Assembly (NCBI GenBank): GCA_963726135.1
Contig: CAVSBE010000008.1
Coordinates: 1,302,001 to 1,366,000, forward strand
DNA: 64,000 nt
From: Bog-473 sp963726135
GTDB lineage: Bacteria; Actinomycetota; Acidimicrobiia; Acidimicrobiales; RAAP-2
Direction of reading: 5' to 3'
How positions within the stretch are numbered: the stretch's first letter is position 1; the number at the start of each line of letters is the position of its first letter. The position numbers were made by a program, and so were the translations under genes. The notes beneath the pieces are model-generated. The model saw only the letters and a list, made by a program, of their open reading frames with translations, ran no database searches and was not told the origin of the DNA. Of the stretch, positions 9,434 through 18,476 are shown in pieces.

Positions 9434-11626
9434 GTGGATGCCCACGAGGGCGACGGCCGCCGTGATCGTCGCCGGCCCAGGAGCCGCAGAGGGAGCGCCG
9501 CTCAAGTTACGCGGGCTCTCCTGATCGTCGTCAGCTCCCTGGTGGTCGGCTCGCCCCTGCTTTCCCTCGAACTGCCGGCCGCCGCGAGCGCCGGCGCGGC
9601 CACGTCGCCCGTTCCGCCGGGGCCCGGCCCCGCATACCCCTGCAGCTTCAACGTCGACACCGACGCCTTCACCGGTGCCGACGGAACAGCGTCGGCCATC
9701 GGGTGGCTCGCCGACCACAACAGCGTGGTCACCTGCCTCGGCGGGACGTTCCTCGTGCAGGACGGTCCCGGCGGCCTCTTCCAGAATGAGGGCTTCGGCA
9801 TCTACCAGGGGCAGCGCGTCACCTGGGCCGACGCCGGAGGTTACCTGCCGGCTCAGGTGACGACGTTCCACGATCAGGGGGCCACCGTCTCGATCACAGA
9901 ATTCGCCGACAGGATCGTCGTGGGTGGAGATCCATTCGTCGCGGTCTACAGCCGTGTTCACGTCGCCAACCCGACGGGCCACACCGTCACGGCCGACCCG
10001 CACGCCTCGCCCTCACTCGTCCCGCTCGACGTTGCCCCGGATGCCGTGCCACCACACCATGCCGTCGACCACGACTTCGTCGTGCTCTCCGATCGCTTCG
10101 GCAGTGCCTCCCCCTGGCCAAGTGGCGACACGCTCGCCACCGCCGGTGGCTTCGACCAGCACTTCGCGCACATGCGTGCCTTCTGGAACGCCCAGCTCGG
10201 GGCCATCGCGCAGATCAGTGTGCCGAACGCGCAGCTGGTGAACGCCTACAAGAGCGGCTTCATCACCACCCAGATCACCCGGAGCGGCGAGGCGCTCGAC
10301 ACCGGTGTCAACGGCTACGAGAGCGAGTACAGCCACGACGTCATCGGGATCCTCACCAATCTCTTCACCCAGGGCTACTACACGGATGCCCACGCGCTGT
10401 TGACCGAGGCGCGAGACGCCGTCGGGTCGCAGGGTCAGTACGTGGACGGACTCTGGACCTACGCGGTGCCCTGGGCGGTCTACCTGTTGAAGACGGGTGA
10501 CCGGGCGTTCGTCGCACAGAACTTCGCATCGGAGGGACCCGCCGGAGCCTCCGAGCCGAGCATCGAGGACGCCGCCCACGCCATCGCGGCAGACCGCACG
10601 GGACCGATGGGGACGATGGAGGCCACGAACGACATCGACACCCAGGGGTCCTGGACGACGGACGACTACGAGTCCCTCCTCGGCCTGGCTGCGTACGGCT
10701 ACGTCGCCACTGCCATCGGGAACACGGCGGAGGCGGCCTGGGCCGAGGCGCAGTACGGCAGCCTCCTTGCGGCAACGAACTCCGTGCTCGGGCAAACCAT
10801 CAGTCGCGACGGCCTCGACTACCTGCCCTGCTCCCTCCTGCAGCCCAACACCGCCAACCGCTGCAACAACCCGAAGGACGCCAATTGGACCTCGCCGTTC
10901 GGCTTCGGAAGCTGGGCCTGGGAGGGCTCCCTCCTGGGGGCACCGCTCCGTGGCCCCGGGCTCACGCTGATCGACGCCACCTACTCCTACGGCTTCGACC
11001 GCCTGCGCGGCCTGCTCCCGCCCGACACGACCGGTGGCTTCCCGACCGACTACTACTACTCGAGCGCCTACAACGCAGCGACCGGTGCGGCCGGCCTGGC
11101 CAGCATGGGCCACCGCGACCAGGGGATCCGGAATTACATCTTCATGCTGGCCAACAGCCAGAGCGGACCCCTCTCCTGGTGGGAGAGCTCCGGCGCCCCC
11201 GACCCCCGCTCGCCCTGGGTGGGCCGGCACCCTTCCGCCGGACAAGGCTCGTCGCCCCACGCCTGGGGCATGGCCGGTGCCAACAAGGTCCTGCTCGACT
11301 CGCTGGTGGCGCAAGAGACAGGAGGCGGGTTGATCGTCGGCCGCGGGGTTCCGCCCGAGTGGCTGCGCCGCGGCGCCCCGATCTCGGTCACCAACTTCCC
11401 CACGAGCGCCGGACGGCGGGCCGGGCTGACGATCATCTGCAGCGGTACGTCGGTGACCCTGTCGCTGTTCGGAGCGGCGGCAACGGGACCCGTCCTCTTC
11501 CAACTCCCCTCTTTCATACGCAACATCGCGTCGGCATCGTCGGGCACCGTCGATCAGGCCACCGGCACGGTCACCTTGAAGCCGGCCGTCCGACACGCGA
11601 CGGTCACCTTGCGCAAGAGCCCGTGA
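9434..11626 (+). CDS. Secreted (alpha/alpha)6 glycosidase-like protein
   Basis: A protein of about 730 residues with an Arg-rich N-terminus, then a signal peptide (TRALLIVVSSLVVGS to AASAGA, about residues 26-55), so it is probably exported. The mature part begins with a beta-rich domain (PYPCSF-like start, residues 60-220). A long helical region follows (WNAQLGAIAQISVPNAQLVNAYKS onward) with repeated helix pairs and aromatic, acidic loops such as VNGYESEYSHDVIG and WTTDDYESLLGLAAYGY, as in six-hairpin glycosidases. A short beta domain ends it. I chose the GTG at 9434 as the last start before the signal sequence. The closest class (GH15/GH65-like or another) cannot be fixed, and catalytic acids are only guessed. 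Confidence 0.6.
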   Translation: MDAHEGDGRRDRRRPRSRRGSAAQVTRALLIVVSSLVVGSPLLSLELPAAASAGAATSPVPPGPGPAYPCSFNVDTDAFTGADGTASAIGWLADHNSVVTCLGGTFLVQDGPGGLFQNEGFGIYQGQRVTWADAGGYLPAQVTTFHDQGATVSITEFADRIVVGGDPFVAVYSRVHVANPTGHTVTADPHASPSLVPLDVAPDAVPPHHAVDHDFVVLSDRFGSASPWPSGDTLATAGGFDQHFAHMRAFWNAQLGAIAQISVPNAQLVNAYKSGFITTQITRSGEALDTGVNGYESEYSHDVIGILTNLFTQGYYTDAHALLTEARDAVGSQGQYVDGLWTYAVPWAVYLLKTGDRAFVAQNFASEGPAGASEPSIEDAAHAIAADRTGPMGTMEATNDIDTQGSWTTDDYESLLGLAAYGYVATAIGNTAEAAWAEAQYGSLLAATNSVLGQTISRDGLDYLPCSLLQPNTANRCNNPKDANWTSPFGFGSWAWEGSLLGAPLRGPGLTLIDATYSYGFDRLRGLLPPDTTGGFPTDYYYSSAYNAATGAAGLASMGHRDQGIRNYIFMLANSQSGPLSWWESSGAPDPRSPWVGRHPSAGQGSSPHAWGMAGANKVLLDSLVAQETGGGLIVGRGVPPEWLRRGAPISVTNFPTSAGRRAGLTIICSGTSVTLSLFGAAATGPVLFQLPSFIRNIASASSGTVDQATGTVTLKPAVRHATVTLRKSP

Positions 11627-11805
11627 CCGTCGAAATGGGTGTCGAGGCCGCTAAGGCCATCCCGGCCCAGGAACGCTCTGCGAGTTCCCCATCTGGTCCT
11701 TTTGACTCATGCGCCCGCCGTCCCACCTCCCTAGCCTGGTGACTGGAACCTGAGCGTCTGGGCGCGCCGCCGCTGCGTCGCTCGAGATCTGAGGGGGGGG
11801 ATCGG

Positions 11806-13098
11806 ATGGAACCTGCGGTTCGGGCCGCGCCCGCACACGCGGGAAGGGCCGACACGCCGCGCCGCCGTCCGGGGCACCACGACGGCTCGCGGCCGGACGC
11901 CCCCGCGCGTACCACCGCGCCCCAGGTCGAGGTCGTAGTGCCCGTCTACAACGAGGCTGCAGGGCTCGAGGCCAGCGTCACCACGCTGCGCCGCTACCTC
12001 GACGAGGCGTTTCCGTTCCGTACCCTGGTCACCATCGCCGACAATGGCAGCACCGACGGGACCGCCCTCGTGGCCCAGCGGTTGGCGTCCACTCTGGACG
12101 GCGTACAAGCCATGATCCTGTCCCGCAAAGGCCGTGGCTTCGCGCTACGCACTGCCTGGTCCGCCAGCGTGGCAGAGGTCGTTGCCTACATGGATGTCGA
12201 CCTGTCCACATCCCTCTCGGCGCTGCTGCCCCTCGTGGCCTCGGTGCTCTCGGGGCACAGCGACCTCGCCGTCGGCACCCGCCTCGCCCGTGGGTCCCGC
12301 GTCATCCGGGGACCCAAACGCGAGCTCATCTCACGCGCCTACAGCCGTATCGTGCGACTGTCGCTGCACAGCAGCCTCACCGACTTCCAGTGCGGCTTCA
12401 AGGCCATCCGGCGCGAGCGTGCGCTGCAGATCCTTCCGCTCGTCGAGGACGACGAGTGGTTCTTCGACACCGAGCTCCTGGTGACCGCCGAACGGCTCGG
12501 CGTGCGGATCAGTGAGACTCCCGTGGACTGGACCGACGATCCCAACTCGTCCGTCGACATCGTCGCGACTGCAGCGGGCGATCTCCGCGGCATCTGGCGG
12601 ATCGCCCATCGCCGGCACCTCCAGCACGTGCGCGCGCACCGGCCGACCACGGTCCCGGAAACCGGCGCAGCCACCACGGACCAACTCCTCTCGTTCGCCG
12701 GGGTCGGCGTGCTCAGCACGCTGAGCTACCTCCTGCTCTTCGCGGCCGGCTGGTCGGCGCTCGGGCCCTGGGCGGCCAACGCGGCCGCCCTCGCGTTCTG
12801 CACGCTGGTGAACACCACGCTCCACCGCTCCCTCGCCCGGCGCACTCTCAACGGGTCGGGACGCGAGTCCACTCGACCACCGTTCGTCGTCGTCATCGCC
12901 GCGCTGTATGCGGTCAGCTTGGCCGTGACCTCCGCGGCCATCGCCGTCGTCGGCGAGCTTGCCGCTCCCACACTGATGGCCGACGCAGTCGCGGCAACGG
13001 TTGCCTGCTGCGGCGCATCGCTCATCCGGTTCTCCCTGCTGCGCGGCTGGGCCTTTCGCCCGGCCGAGCACGCCGGACTGACCGCGATCACGAACTGA
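11806..13098 (+). CDS. GT2 glycosyltransferase fused to GtrA-like membrane domain
   Basis: The 430-residue product has two parts. Residues 40-280 form a GT2 (DPM1/DpgS-like) glycosyltransferase: VEVVVPVYNEAAGLEASV, ADNGSTDGT, YMDVDLSTS (the DxD that binds the nucleotide-sugar metal) and SLTDFQCGFKAIRRE. Residues 290-425 form a GtrA-like domain of four membrane helices (LLSFAGVGVLSTLSYLLLF, AALAFCTLVNTTLHR). Such enzymes typically move a sugar from a nucleotide donor to a polyprenyl phosphate and pass it across the membrane. A run of G residues just upstream of the ATG serves as ribosome binding site. The stop overlaps the next start (TGATG), so the two are co-translated. Confidence 0.9.
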   Translation: MEPAVRAAPAHAGRADTPRRRPGHHDGSRPDAPARTTAPQVEVVVPVYNEAAGLEASVTTLRRYLDEAFPFRTLVTIADNGSTDGTALVAQRLASTLDGVQAMILSRKGRGFALRTAWSASVAEVVAYMDVDLSTSLSALLPLVASVLSGHSDLAVGTRLARGSRVIRGPKRELISRAYSRIVRLSLHSSLTDFQCGFKAIRRERALQILPLVEDDEWFFDTELLVTAERLGVRISETPVDWTDDPNSSVDIVATAAGDLRGIWRIAHRRHLQHVRAHRPTTVPETGAATTDQLLSFAGVGVLSTLSYLLLFAAGWSALGPWAANAAALAFCTLVNTTLHRSLARRTLNGSGRESTRPPFVVVIAALYAVSLAVTSAAIAVVGELAAPTLMADAVAATVACCGASLIRFSLLRGWAFRPAEHAGLTAITN

Positions 13099-14372
13099 TG
13101 ACCGACCTCATCGACGCGCCGGCTGCGGTGCAGCCGGGTCTTCCGCCCACACTCACCGCAGCTGGTCCCGGGGAGTTCCCGTCGCATCCGATCACGCCAA
13201 CCGGGCTGTCGGAACGCTGCCGGCCGCTCCTGCGTCCTGCCGGATACTTCGTCGCCTCGCGAGTCGTGGTCTTCGTGGTGGCCATCGTGATGGCGGTGAT
13301 CTATCCGAAACTGCGCGTCGGGCAGGCCCTCGGCTCGGTCTGGGACGGGCGCTGGTATCTCATGATCGCCCAGCACGGTTACCCGCATCACCTCGTCAAC
13401 GAGGGAGATGGCAGCCGCTGGGCCTTCTTTCCCGCCTTTCCCGGCGCCATCAGGGGGCTGGCCGAGCTGACGCGACTGAGCCTGCCCGATGCGGCCGTCG
13501 TGGCGGCGTTCATCTTCGGGCTGACCTCCGCGCTGGCCATCTGGCTCGCCGTGCGCGAGGTCTTCGGCTCCAGGCTGGCCGACGGGGCCGTGCTGCTCTA
13601 CGTCTTCTGCCCCGTGGCCTACGTGCTGTCCCTGGCCTACACCGAGGGACTCTTCCTCACGGCGGCTGCGGCGTGCCTGTTCGCACTGTCACGCCGCTAC
13701 TGGGTCTCCGCGGCAGTGTGCGCCTGCCTGGCCGGGCTCACGCGCAACACGGGGATCGTCCTCGCGCTGGCCGTGGTGGTGACGGCGCTCCCGGCCGCGT
13801 GGCGGGGGCGCACGATGCGGCCTGCCGTGGCGGCGGCGATCGCCCCGCTCGGGTTCGCCTCGTTCATGGCGTACAGCTGGGCGACGGTCGGCACGCCCGT
13901 GGCCTTCCTGACCTCGGAGCGCTTTTGGCACGGCCAGCACTTCGTCTGGTTCACGACACCGGTCGAGGGCATCGTGAACGCGCTCGGCCGTGGCCCGGGC
14001 GAATTGACATTCGTAGCCGACGCCATGGCCGGGGTGGCCCTGATCCTCGGGTTCCTCGGGATCTGGCTGCTGGACCGCATGAACGGACAACCGCGCCCGA
14101 CCGCGTCCGGGGTTGCCGGGGTCGTCACCATCCCCGTCAGCTGGTGGGTGTACACGGTCGCGGCACTGCTCGTGGCCTACAGCGCGTTCTTCACCAACAG
14201 CATCCCGCGCTACACGATGGTCGCCTTCCCACTTTTCGTCGCCTTCGCCTGGAAGATCCCAGCCCGGTTGACCGGGTTGGTGGTCGGCGTCATGGCATGC
14301 CTCCAGGGCGCGTTGCTGGTGGCCGTCCTGATGGTCGCCGTGCATCCGGTGCTCGTGCCGCTGGTTCCCTGA
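13098..14372 (+). CDS. PIG-V-like integral membrane mannosyltransferase
   Basis: A 424-residue polytopic protein with about ten hydrophobic segments. The signature of the GT-C/PIG-V-like group is visible: SVWDGRWYLMIAQHGYP (acidic residue in the first loop), then DGSRWAFFPAFPG and YVLSLAYTEGLFL. These enzymes use a polyprenyl-phosphate sugar made by a DPM1-type synthase. The gene directly upstream is such a synthase and overlaps it by one base, so the pair probably makes and uses a lipid-linked mannose on the outer face of the membrane. The acceptor (glycan, lipid or protein) is not apparent. Confidence 0.85.
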   Translation: MTDLIDAPAAVQPGLPPTLTAAGPGEFPSHPITPTGLSERCRPLLRPAGYFVASRVVVFVVAIVMAVIYPKLRVGQALGSVWDGRWYLMIAQHGYPHHLVNEGDGSRWAFFPAFPGAIRGLAELTRLSLPDAAVVAAFIFGLTSALAIWLAVREVFGSRLADGAVLLYVFCPVAYVLSLAYTEGLFLTAAAACLFALSRRYWVSAAVCACLAGLTRNTGIVLALAVVVTALPAAWRGRTMRPAVAAAIAPLGFASFMAYSWATVGTPVAFLTSERFWHGQHFVWFTTPVEGIVNALGRGPGELTFVADAMAGVALILGFLGIWLLDRMNGQPRPTASGVAGVVTIPVSWWVYTVAALLVAYSAFFTNSIPRYTMVAFPLFVAFAWKIPARLTGLVVGVMACLQGALLVAVLMVAVHPVLVPLVP

Positions 14373-14439
14373 CCGGGCGAAGGCGCCGACCCGTGTCGCC
14401 TCCCGGGCGGTGCGCACACACCGCCGGCGCCATCGTCGG

Positions 14440-15045
14440 CTACGGGCCGGCGCCGTCCCACTCTGAGAGCGGCGCGCAGTGCCAGCGCCAGACGCTCTGT
14501 CGCACCCGCCCCGGGAGCTCGATGCGGCCGTTGGCCCACAACAACAGCCGCCACGGGTCGTCGTCGGGTCCCAGGACATGCCAGGGGAACAGGCGCGCCA
14601 GCACGCCCGCGGCCAGACGGTCGTCGGCGGTGAAGGCGACCCCGAGCCCGCGCGCCGCGTCGTCACCGTGCACGAGCAGCTCGTCGCACGCCATGGCCGC
14701 GAACCCGGCGGGATCCGGCGAGCCGAAGGGGTGGAAGCCGCGCGTGCCGGCGGGAGCGGCGTCGACACCGGCCGCCAGCGCACGGGAGGCCGCCAGCAGG
14801 CTCGTGAGCAGAGCCGAGTTCGCGGAGTCAGGGAGGACCTTCACTTCGAACGCGGCGTCCTCCCGCCCGCTCCACATGTCGACGGAGTACCAGAGCGGGC
14901 TCTCGGCGGCGTGGGCCACCACAGCGGCCACGGTGAACTCGAGACCCGGGACCGGCACGGTCCAGTCAGCGCCGAGCGCGGGCTCCAGGACCCTCTCGCA
15001 CAATTCGGCCGCGGCCCGCACGTCGTCACCCGTCACCGCCGCCAC
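14440..15045 (-). CDS. Maleylpyruvate isomerase N-terminal (DinB-like) family protein
   Basis: The 201-residue product fits the mycothiol-dependent maleylpyruvate isomerase family. It has an N-terminal four-helix bundle of DinB type (FTVAAVVAHAAESPLWYSVDMW, with the first metal-ligand His) and a second histidine motif in ACDELLVHGDDAARGLG. A C-terminal stretch with WRLLLWANGRIELPGR follows. Proteins of this group bind zinc and in some cases use mycothiol, a thiol specific to actinobacteria. The reaction is not known. It converges with the mannosyltransferase gene. Confidence 0.75.
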   Translation of the reverse strand: MAAVTGDDVRAAAELCERVLEPALGADWTVPVPGLEFTVAAVVAHAAESPLWYSVDMWSGREDAAFEVKVLPDSANSALLTSLLAASRALAAGVDAAPAGTRGFHPFGSPDPAGFAAMACDELLVHGDDAARGLGVAFTADDRLAAGVLARLFPWHVLGPDDDPWRLLLWANGRIELPGRVRQSVWRWHCAPLSEWDGAGP

Positions 15046-15301
15046 CCTAGTGACGGTGTGTCTGGCAGAAGGGCTTCGAGAGGGGCGACCGGACCACCGA
15101 CACTAGGGAAATAAGGCACTGGTGCGAAGACTCGGGGAACGGCAGACTTGGCTCATGATCTGCCTCCCCCTGGCCACCGCACGACCGCACTGCGAACCAG
15201 ACGGCGTCGCGCCTGGCGCGGATCGGGTGCCGGCGCGGTGGGCAGGAAGATGGGCATTTCTGCCCGGCAAGCCGGGTCGAGAAAGGGCGTTCCAGTAAGC
15301 G

Positions 15302-15739
15302 ATGGGACCGAGAGACACCTCCAACGTGCCCGGGGACGGGAACCTCGTCGATCACGCGACTCTTTACCTGTGCCGACGGGGCACCGCATGGGCGGTCGTG
15401 ATCGAGTCCCCGCGCGTGAGGGGGGCGCTGCGGCTCGATCATGCCGGCAGTGACCCGTACGACGCGCGGTTCGAGCTGCTCTCGAGAGCACGCCGGGCCT
15501 GTCCCGACGCCGCCATCGTCAGCACCGACGGCGCCCTGGAGAGCGCTGACTACGAATGGCGCCTTGAGGTGCAAGCGGTCGAGGCTCACGCGGGTGATCT
15601 TGGAATCGCGCTGCACGATGAGCTCGCAGGGACGGCTGAGCCGCCCTTCCACGTGCGACGCCGGCTGCAGCGGTTCGCTGCCTCCCGCGACTGCCACTGG
15701 GGATTGACCCCCTTCTCGGGCCGGCCGCTCCGCTTCTGA
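15302..15739 (+). CDS. Hypothetical protein, 145 residues
   Basis: I do not recognise this product. It is soluble and slightly acidic, with alternating strand-like and helix-like stretches (DHATLYLCRRGTAWAVVIES, DYEWRLEVQAVEAHAGDLG) and a basic C-terminus (RRRLQRFAASRDCHWG). The ATG has no strong ribosome binding site, and about 255 bases upstream show nothing. A long frame on the opposite strand (15047-15742) overlaps it but has no motif either. It may be a real lineage-specific gene or chance coding in high-GC DNA. Confidence 0.4.
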   Translation: MGPRDTSNVPGDGNLVDHATLYLCRRGTAWAVVIESPRVRGALRLDHAGSDPYDARFELLSRARRACPDAAIVSTDGALESADYEWRLEVQAVEAHAGDLGIALHDELAGTAEPPFHVRRRLQRFAASRDCHWGLTPFSGRPLRF

Positions 15740-15892
15740 CAAGCTCGTAACAAATCTCCCCGAGCCGCGTCAACGCGCCGACAACGGCGTGCATGTGCGT
15801 CCGATCACGATCTGAACGTCCGTGCGGTCCGCCGGTGGAGTCACTACTGTCCCTTTCTGGTCGCACATCCCCGGCGATCCAAGAGAGGTGAG

Positions 15893-18457
15893 GTGGCTCC
15901 CCCATGGCGACTTCTTCCGTCCACGCTCGCGCGACTGTTCGGCGGGATCAGCAGCATTGCTCTTGTCGTGGCGCCGCTCGCCGTCGCGCTCGACACCACT
16001 CCCGCCGCCGCCTCCAAGACCGCCCACGTGAACAAGCCGATGCTGACGCAGTCGCCGCGCAGCTTCCCGCCGCCGCAGGTGACCTTCACGGTCAACACGG
16101 CCAATGACACGCACGACGCCTCCCCCGGCGCGAACCCCGTCTGTGCCGACGCATCGAACAAGTGCTCTCTACGTGCGGCCGTTGAGGAAGCAAACGCCTT
16201 TGCCGGCACCGTCTCCATCAACGTGCCGCCTGGCACGTACACGCTGTCGCAGGCGGCCGGGTTCGGCACCATCGTCGCCCAGGACCCGGCCGGCGTCCAG
16301 ATTGCCGGGACGGGCCCGGGCGTCTCCATCACCGATGCGGGAGCCACCAGCACGATCCTGGCCACCGGGCATGCCCCCTCGACCAACGTCGGCGCGTTCC
16401 TGGCGCTGGTCAATGTCACAATCACGGGAAGCCACGGAGGCGGGCTCCTGGTCGCTGACGTCAATGACGCCGTGACCGCGAATTCCGTGGCCTTCTCGAA
16501 CAACTCCATCAGCGGCAGCGGCGGAGGGATCGTGAACCAGGGCCAGTTCTGGGCCACCGGGTCCACGTTCACGGGCAACACCTCGACAGACCGAGGCGGG
16601 GCCATGTGGGACGACTTCGGCTCGGCCCGTCTGAACGGTGACACCTTCAGCAACAACTCGGCCGTCAGCGAGGGTGGAGCTCTGCAGAACAACGACGGGC
16701 CCGTCGCAGTGGACAACTCCACCTTCACCGGGAACAGCGTGCACAACGCCACAGGCGAAGCCGACGGCGGGGCCGTCTATGCGGGCGAAGAGATGGAATT
16801 CACCGGTGACACCTTCTCCGGCAACTCCGCGGTCGGGACCGGCGGCAATGACGCCATCGGCGGCGCGGTGTACGACAACTACGGGCTCAACTCCGTCACC
16901 AACTCGAGCTTCTCCGGGAACTCCTCCGTGAGCGACCCCACCTCCGGGGGCGGGTTGGCCGGGGCGTTCTACGATGACTCCTCGTTGACCATCACGGGGT
17001 CGAGCTTCTCGGGCAATACGGCCGTCAACGGCAGTGGCGGCGGACTGTATGAGGACGACGAAGGGCTGGTGCTCCAAGGCGACTCGATCACCGGCAACTC
17101 GGCCACCGGCGGGAACGGCACGAACACCGACCAGGGCTTCGGCGGGGGGGCATTCTGCGGCGACATCTGCAATATCACCAACACGACGATCAGTGGCAAC
17201 AGCGCGTCGCAGGGCGGAGGCGGCTTCGCCAACGACGACAGCGTCATCATCACCGACTCGCTGATCACGGGCAACACGGCACACCTCGGTGGGGGCATCT
17301 GGGGTAGCTGGAGCTGGCAGGCGACCAGCGTCGCCATCGTCGACAACACGACGACCGGTTCCGGCGACTCCGGTGGGGGCGTCTACCTCAAGGCGACGAG
17401 TGCGGGTCTCTTCGGCGCCAACCGGGTCGACTTCGTCGGGGTGACGGTGGCCGGCAACGTGTCCGACAACGGCGCCGGGTTCGCCCTCGATGGCACCAAC
17501 AGCGGAGGATTGCTCGGTGTGGGAGGTGGCACGCTGTCGAACTCGACCGTGGCGGGCAACCGGACTCCAGCCGGCCTCGAGGCGGACTGCGCCGTCGTCA
17601 ACCCCTCGTCGAACGCCCTCCCCCTGGGCTCGACCGGTGGGAACGTCGTTGGTGACGCGAGCTGCGGCTTCAAGACCAGCTCTGACCGGCAGGGAGCCGG
17701 CGCCCAGGGTTACTGGCTCACGGCCTCGGACGGCGGCATCTTCAACTACAACACCGCCTTCTTCGGGTCCATGGGCGGCAAGCCGCTCAACAAGCCTGTC
17801 GTGGGCATGGCTCACACGCCTGGGAACCAGGGCTACTGGGAGGTCGCGTCCGACGGCGGCCTCTTCAGCTTCGGTGACGCCGGGTTCTTCGGCTCCATGG
17901 GAGGCAAGCCGCTCAATGCTCCGGTCGTGGGCGTCGCGTCGACGCCCGACGGTCAGGGCTACTGGGAGGTCGCGTCGGACGGCGGACTCTTCAGCTTCGG
18001 CGACGCCGGGTTCTACGGCTCCATGGGTGGCAAGCCCCTCAACAAGCCGGTTGTCGGCATCGCCGTGACACCCGACGGACGCGGGTACTGGGAGGTCGCA
18101 TCGGACGGCGGCATCTTCGATTTCGGCGACGCCGGGTTCTTCGGGTCCATGGGCGGCAAGCCACTCAACAAGCCGATCGTGGGGATCGCTTCCGCCACCG
18201 ACGGCAACGGCTACGTCGAGGTGGCCAGCGACGGGGGCATCTTCAACTTCGGGCCGTCCGCCGGCTTCTTCGGCTCGGCCGGGAGTCTGCACCTGAACGC
18301 GCCGGTCGTGGGCATCTCGGGCGCTCCGGACCTGCGCGGATACTGGACGTTCGCCACCGACGGTGGGGTGTTCAACTACGGCACGGGAGCCCAGTTCAAG
18401 GGTTCGACCGGCTCGCTGCACCTCAACCAGCCGGTCGTCGGCGGCGCGGCGACCTGA
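15893..18457 (+). CDS. Secreted CSLREA/parallel beta-helix protein with C-terminal GYWEVASDGG repeats
   Basis: A protein of 854 residues. A signal peptide (residues 1-41) ends near PAAASKTA. A CSLREA-type motif follows (CADASNKCSLRAAVEEANAF, about residues 83-102), the mark of a family of secreted right-handed beta-helix proteins. From about residue 150 to 560 there are many irregular repeats of the type STFTGN and SSFSGNTA with GGG turns, as in polymorphic outer-membrane-protein repeats. From about residue 605 there are six units of 42-43 residues, best seen in GYWEVASDGGLFSFG. The last type is frequent in surface proteins of Acidimicrobiia and related actinobacteria. It is probably a surface adhesin or glycan-binding protein. 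The GTG at 15893 follows AGAGAGGTG-like ribosome binding bases. Confidence 0.85.
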   Translation: MAPPWRLLPSTLARLFGGISSIALVVAPLAVALDTTPAAASKTAHVNKPMLTQSPRSFPPPQVTFTVNTANDTHDASPGANPVCADASNKCSLRAAVEEANAFAGTVSINVPPGTYTLSQAAGFGTIVAQDPAGVQIAGTGPGVSITDAGATSTILATGHAPSTNVGAFLALVNVTITGSHGGGLLVADVNDAVTANSVAFSNNSISGSGGGIVNQGQFWATGSTFTGNTSTDRGGAMWDDFGSARLNGDTFSNNSAVSEGGALQNNDGPVAVDNSTFTGNSVHNATGEADGGAVYAGEEMEFTGDTFSGNSAVGTGGNDAIGGAVYDNYGLNSVTNSSFSGNSSVSDPTSGGGLAGAFYDDSSLTITGSSFSGNTAVNGSGGGLYEDDEGLVLQGDSITGNSATGGNGTNTDQGFGGGAFCGDICNITNTTISGNSASQGGGGFANDDSVIITDSLITGNTAHLGGGIWGSWSWQATSVAIVDNTTTGSGDSGGGVYLKATSAGLFGANRVDFVGVTVAGNVSDNGAGFALDGTNSGGLLGVGGGTLSNSTVAGNRTPAGLEADCAVVNPSSNALPLGSTGGNVVGDASCGFKTSSDRQGAGAQGYWLTASDGGIFNYNTAFFGSMGGKPLNKPVVGMAHTPGNQGYWEVASDGGLFSFGDAGFFGSMGGKPLNAPVVGVASTPDGQGYWEVASDGGLFSFGDAGFYGSMGGKPLNKPVVGIAVTPDGRGYWEVASDGGIFDFGDAGFFGSMGGKPLNKPIVGIASATDGNGYVEVASDGGIFNFGPSAGFFGSAGSLHLNAPVVGISGAPDLRGYWTFATDGGVFNYGTGAQFKGSTGSLHLNQPVVGGAAT
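17705..18454 (+). repeat. Six in-frame repeats of about 126-129 bp
   Basis: Each unit encodes GYW.(V/F)ASDGG..F.FG..(G)FFGSMGGKPLN.PVVG followed by a short linker. Units 2-4 are nearly identical. Units 1, 5 and 6 have drifted: unit 5 has GYVEVASDGG, and units 5-6 have GS.GSLHLN. They form the C-terminal domain of the beta-helix protein, possibly a propeller-like or stacked beta fold. Confidence 0.9.
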
Positions 18458-18476
18458 GCCGACGCGAGGGGGCCGG

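Noticed and set aside
10013..11596. 527-codon minus-strand frame opposite the secreted glycosidase-like gene
   Set aside because: Composition is Arg/Gly/Val-rich without motifs; the plus strand gives a coherent exported protein.
16169..18421. 750-codon open frame on the minus strand opposite the beta-helix protein
   Set aside because: It mirrors the repeats of the plus-strand gene, has no family motif, and the plus strand has signal peptide, CSLREA motif and clear repeats. Long antisense frames are usual in high-GC DNA.
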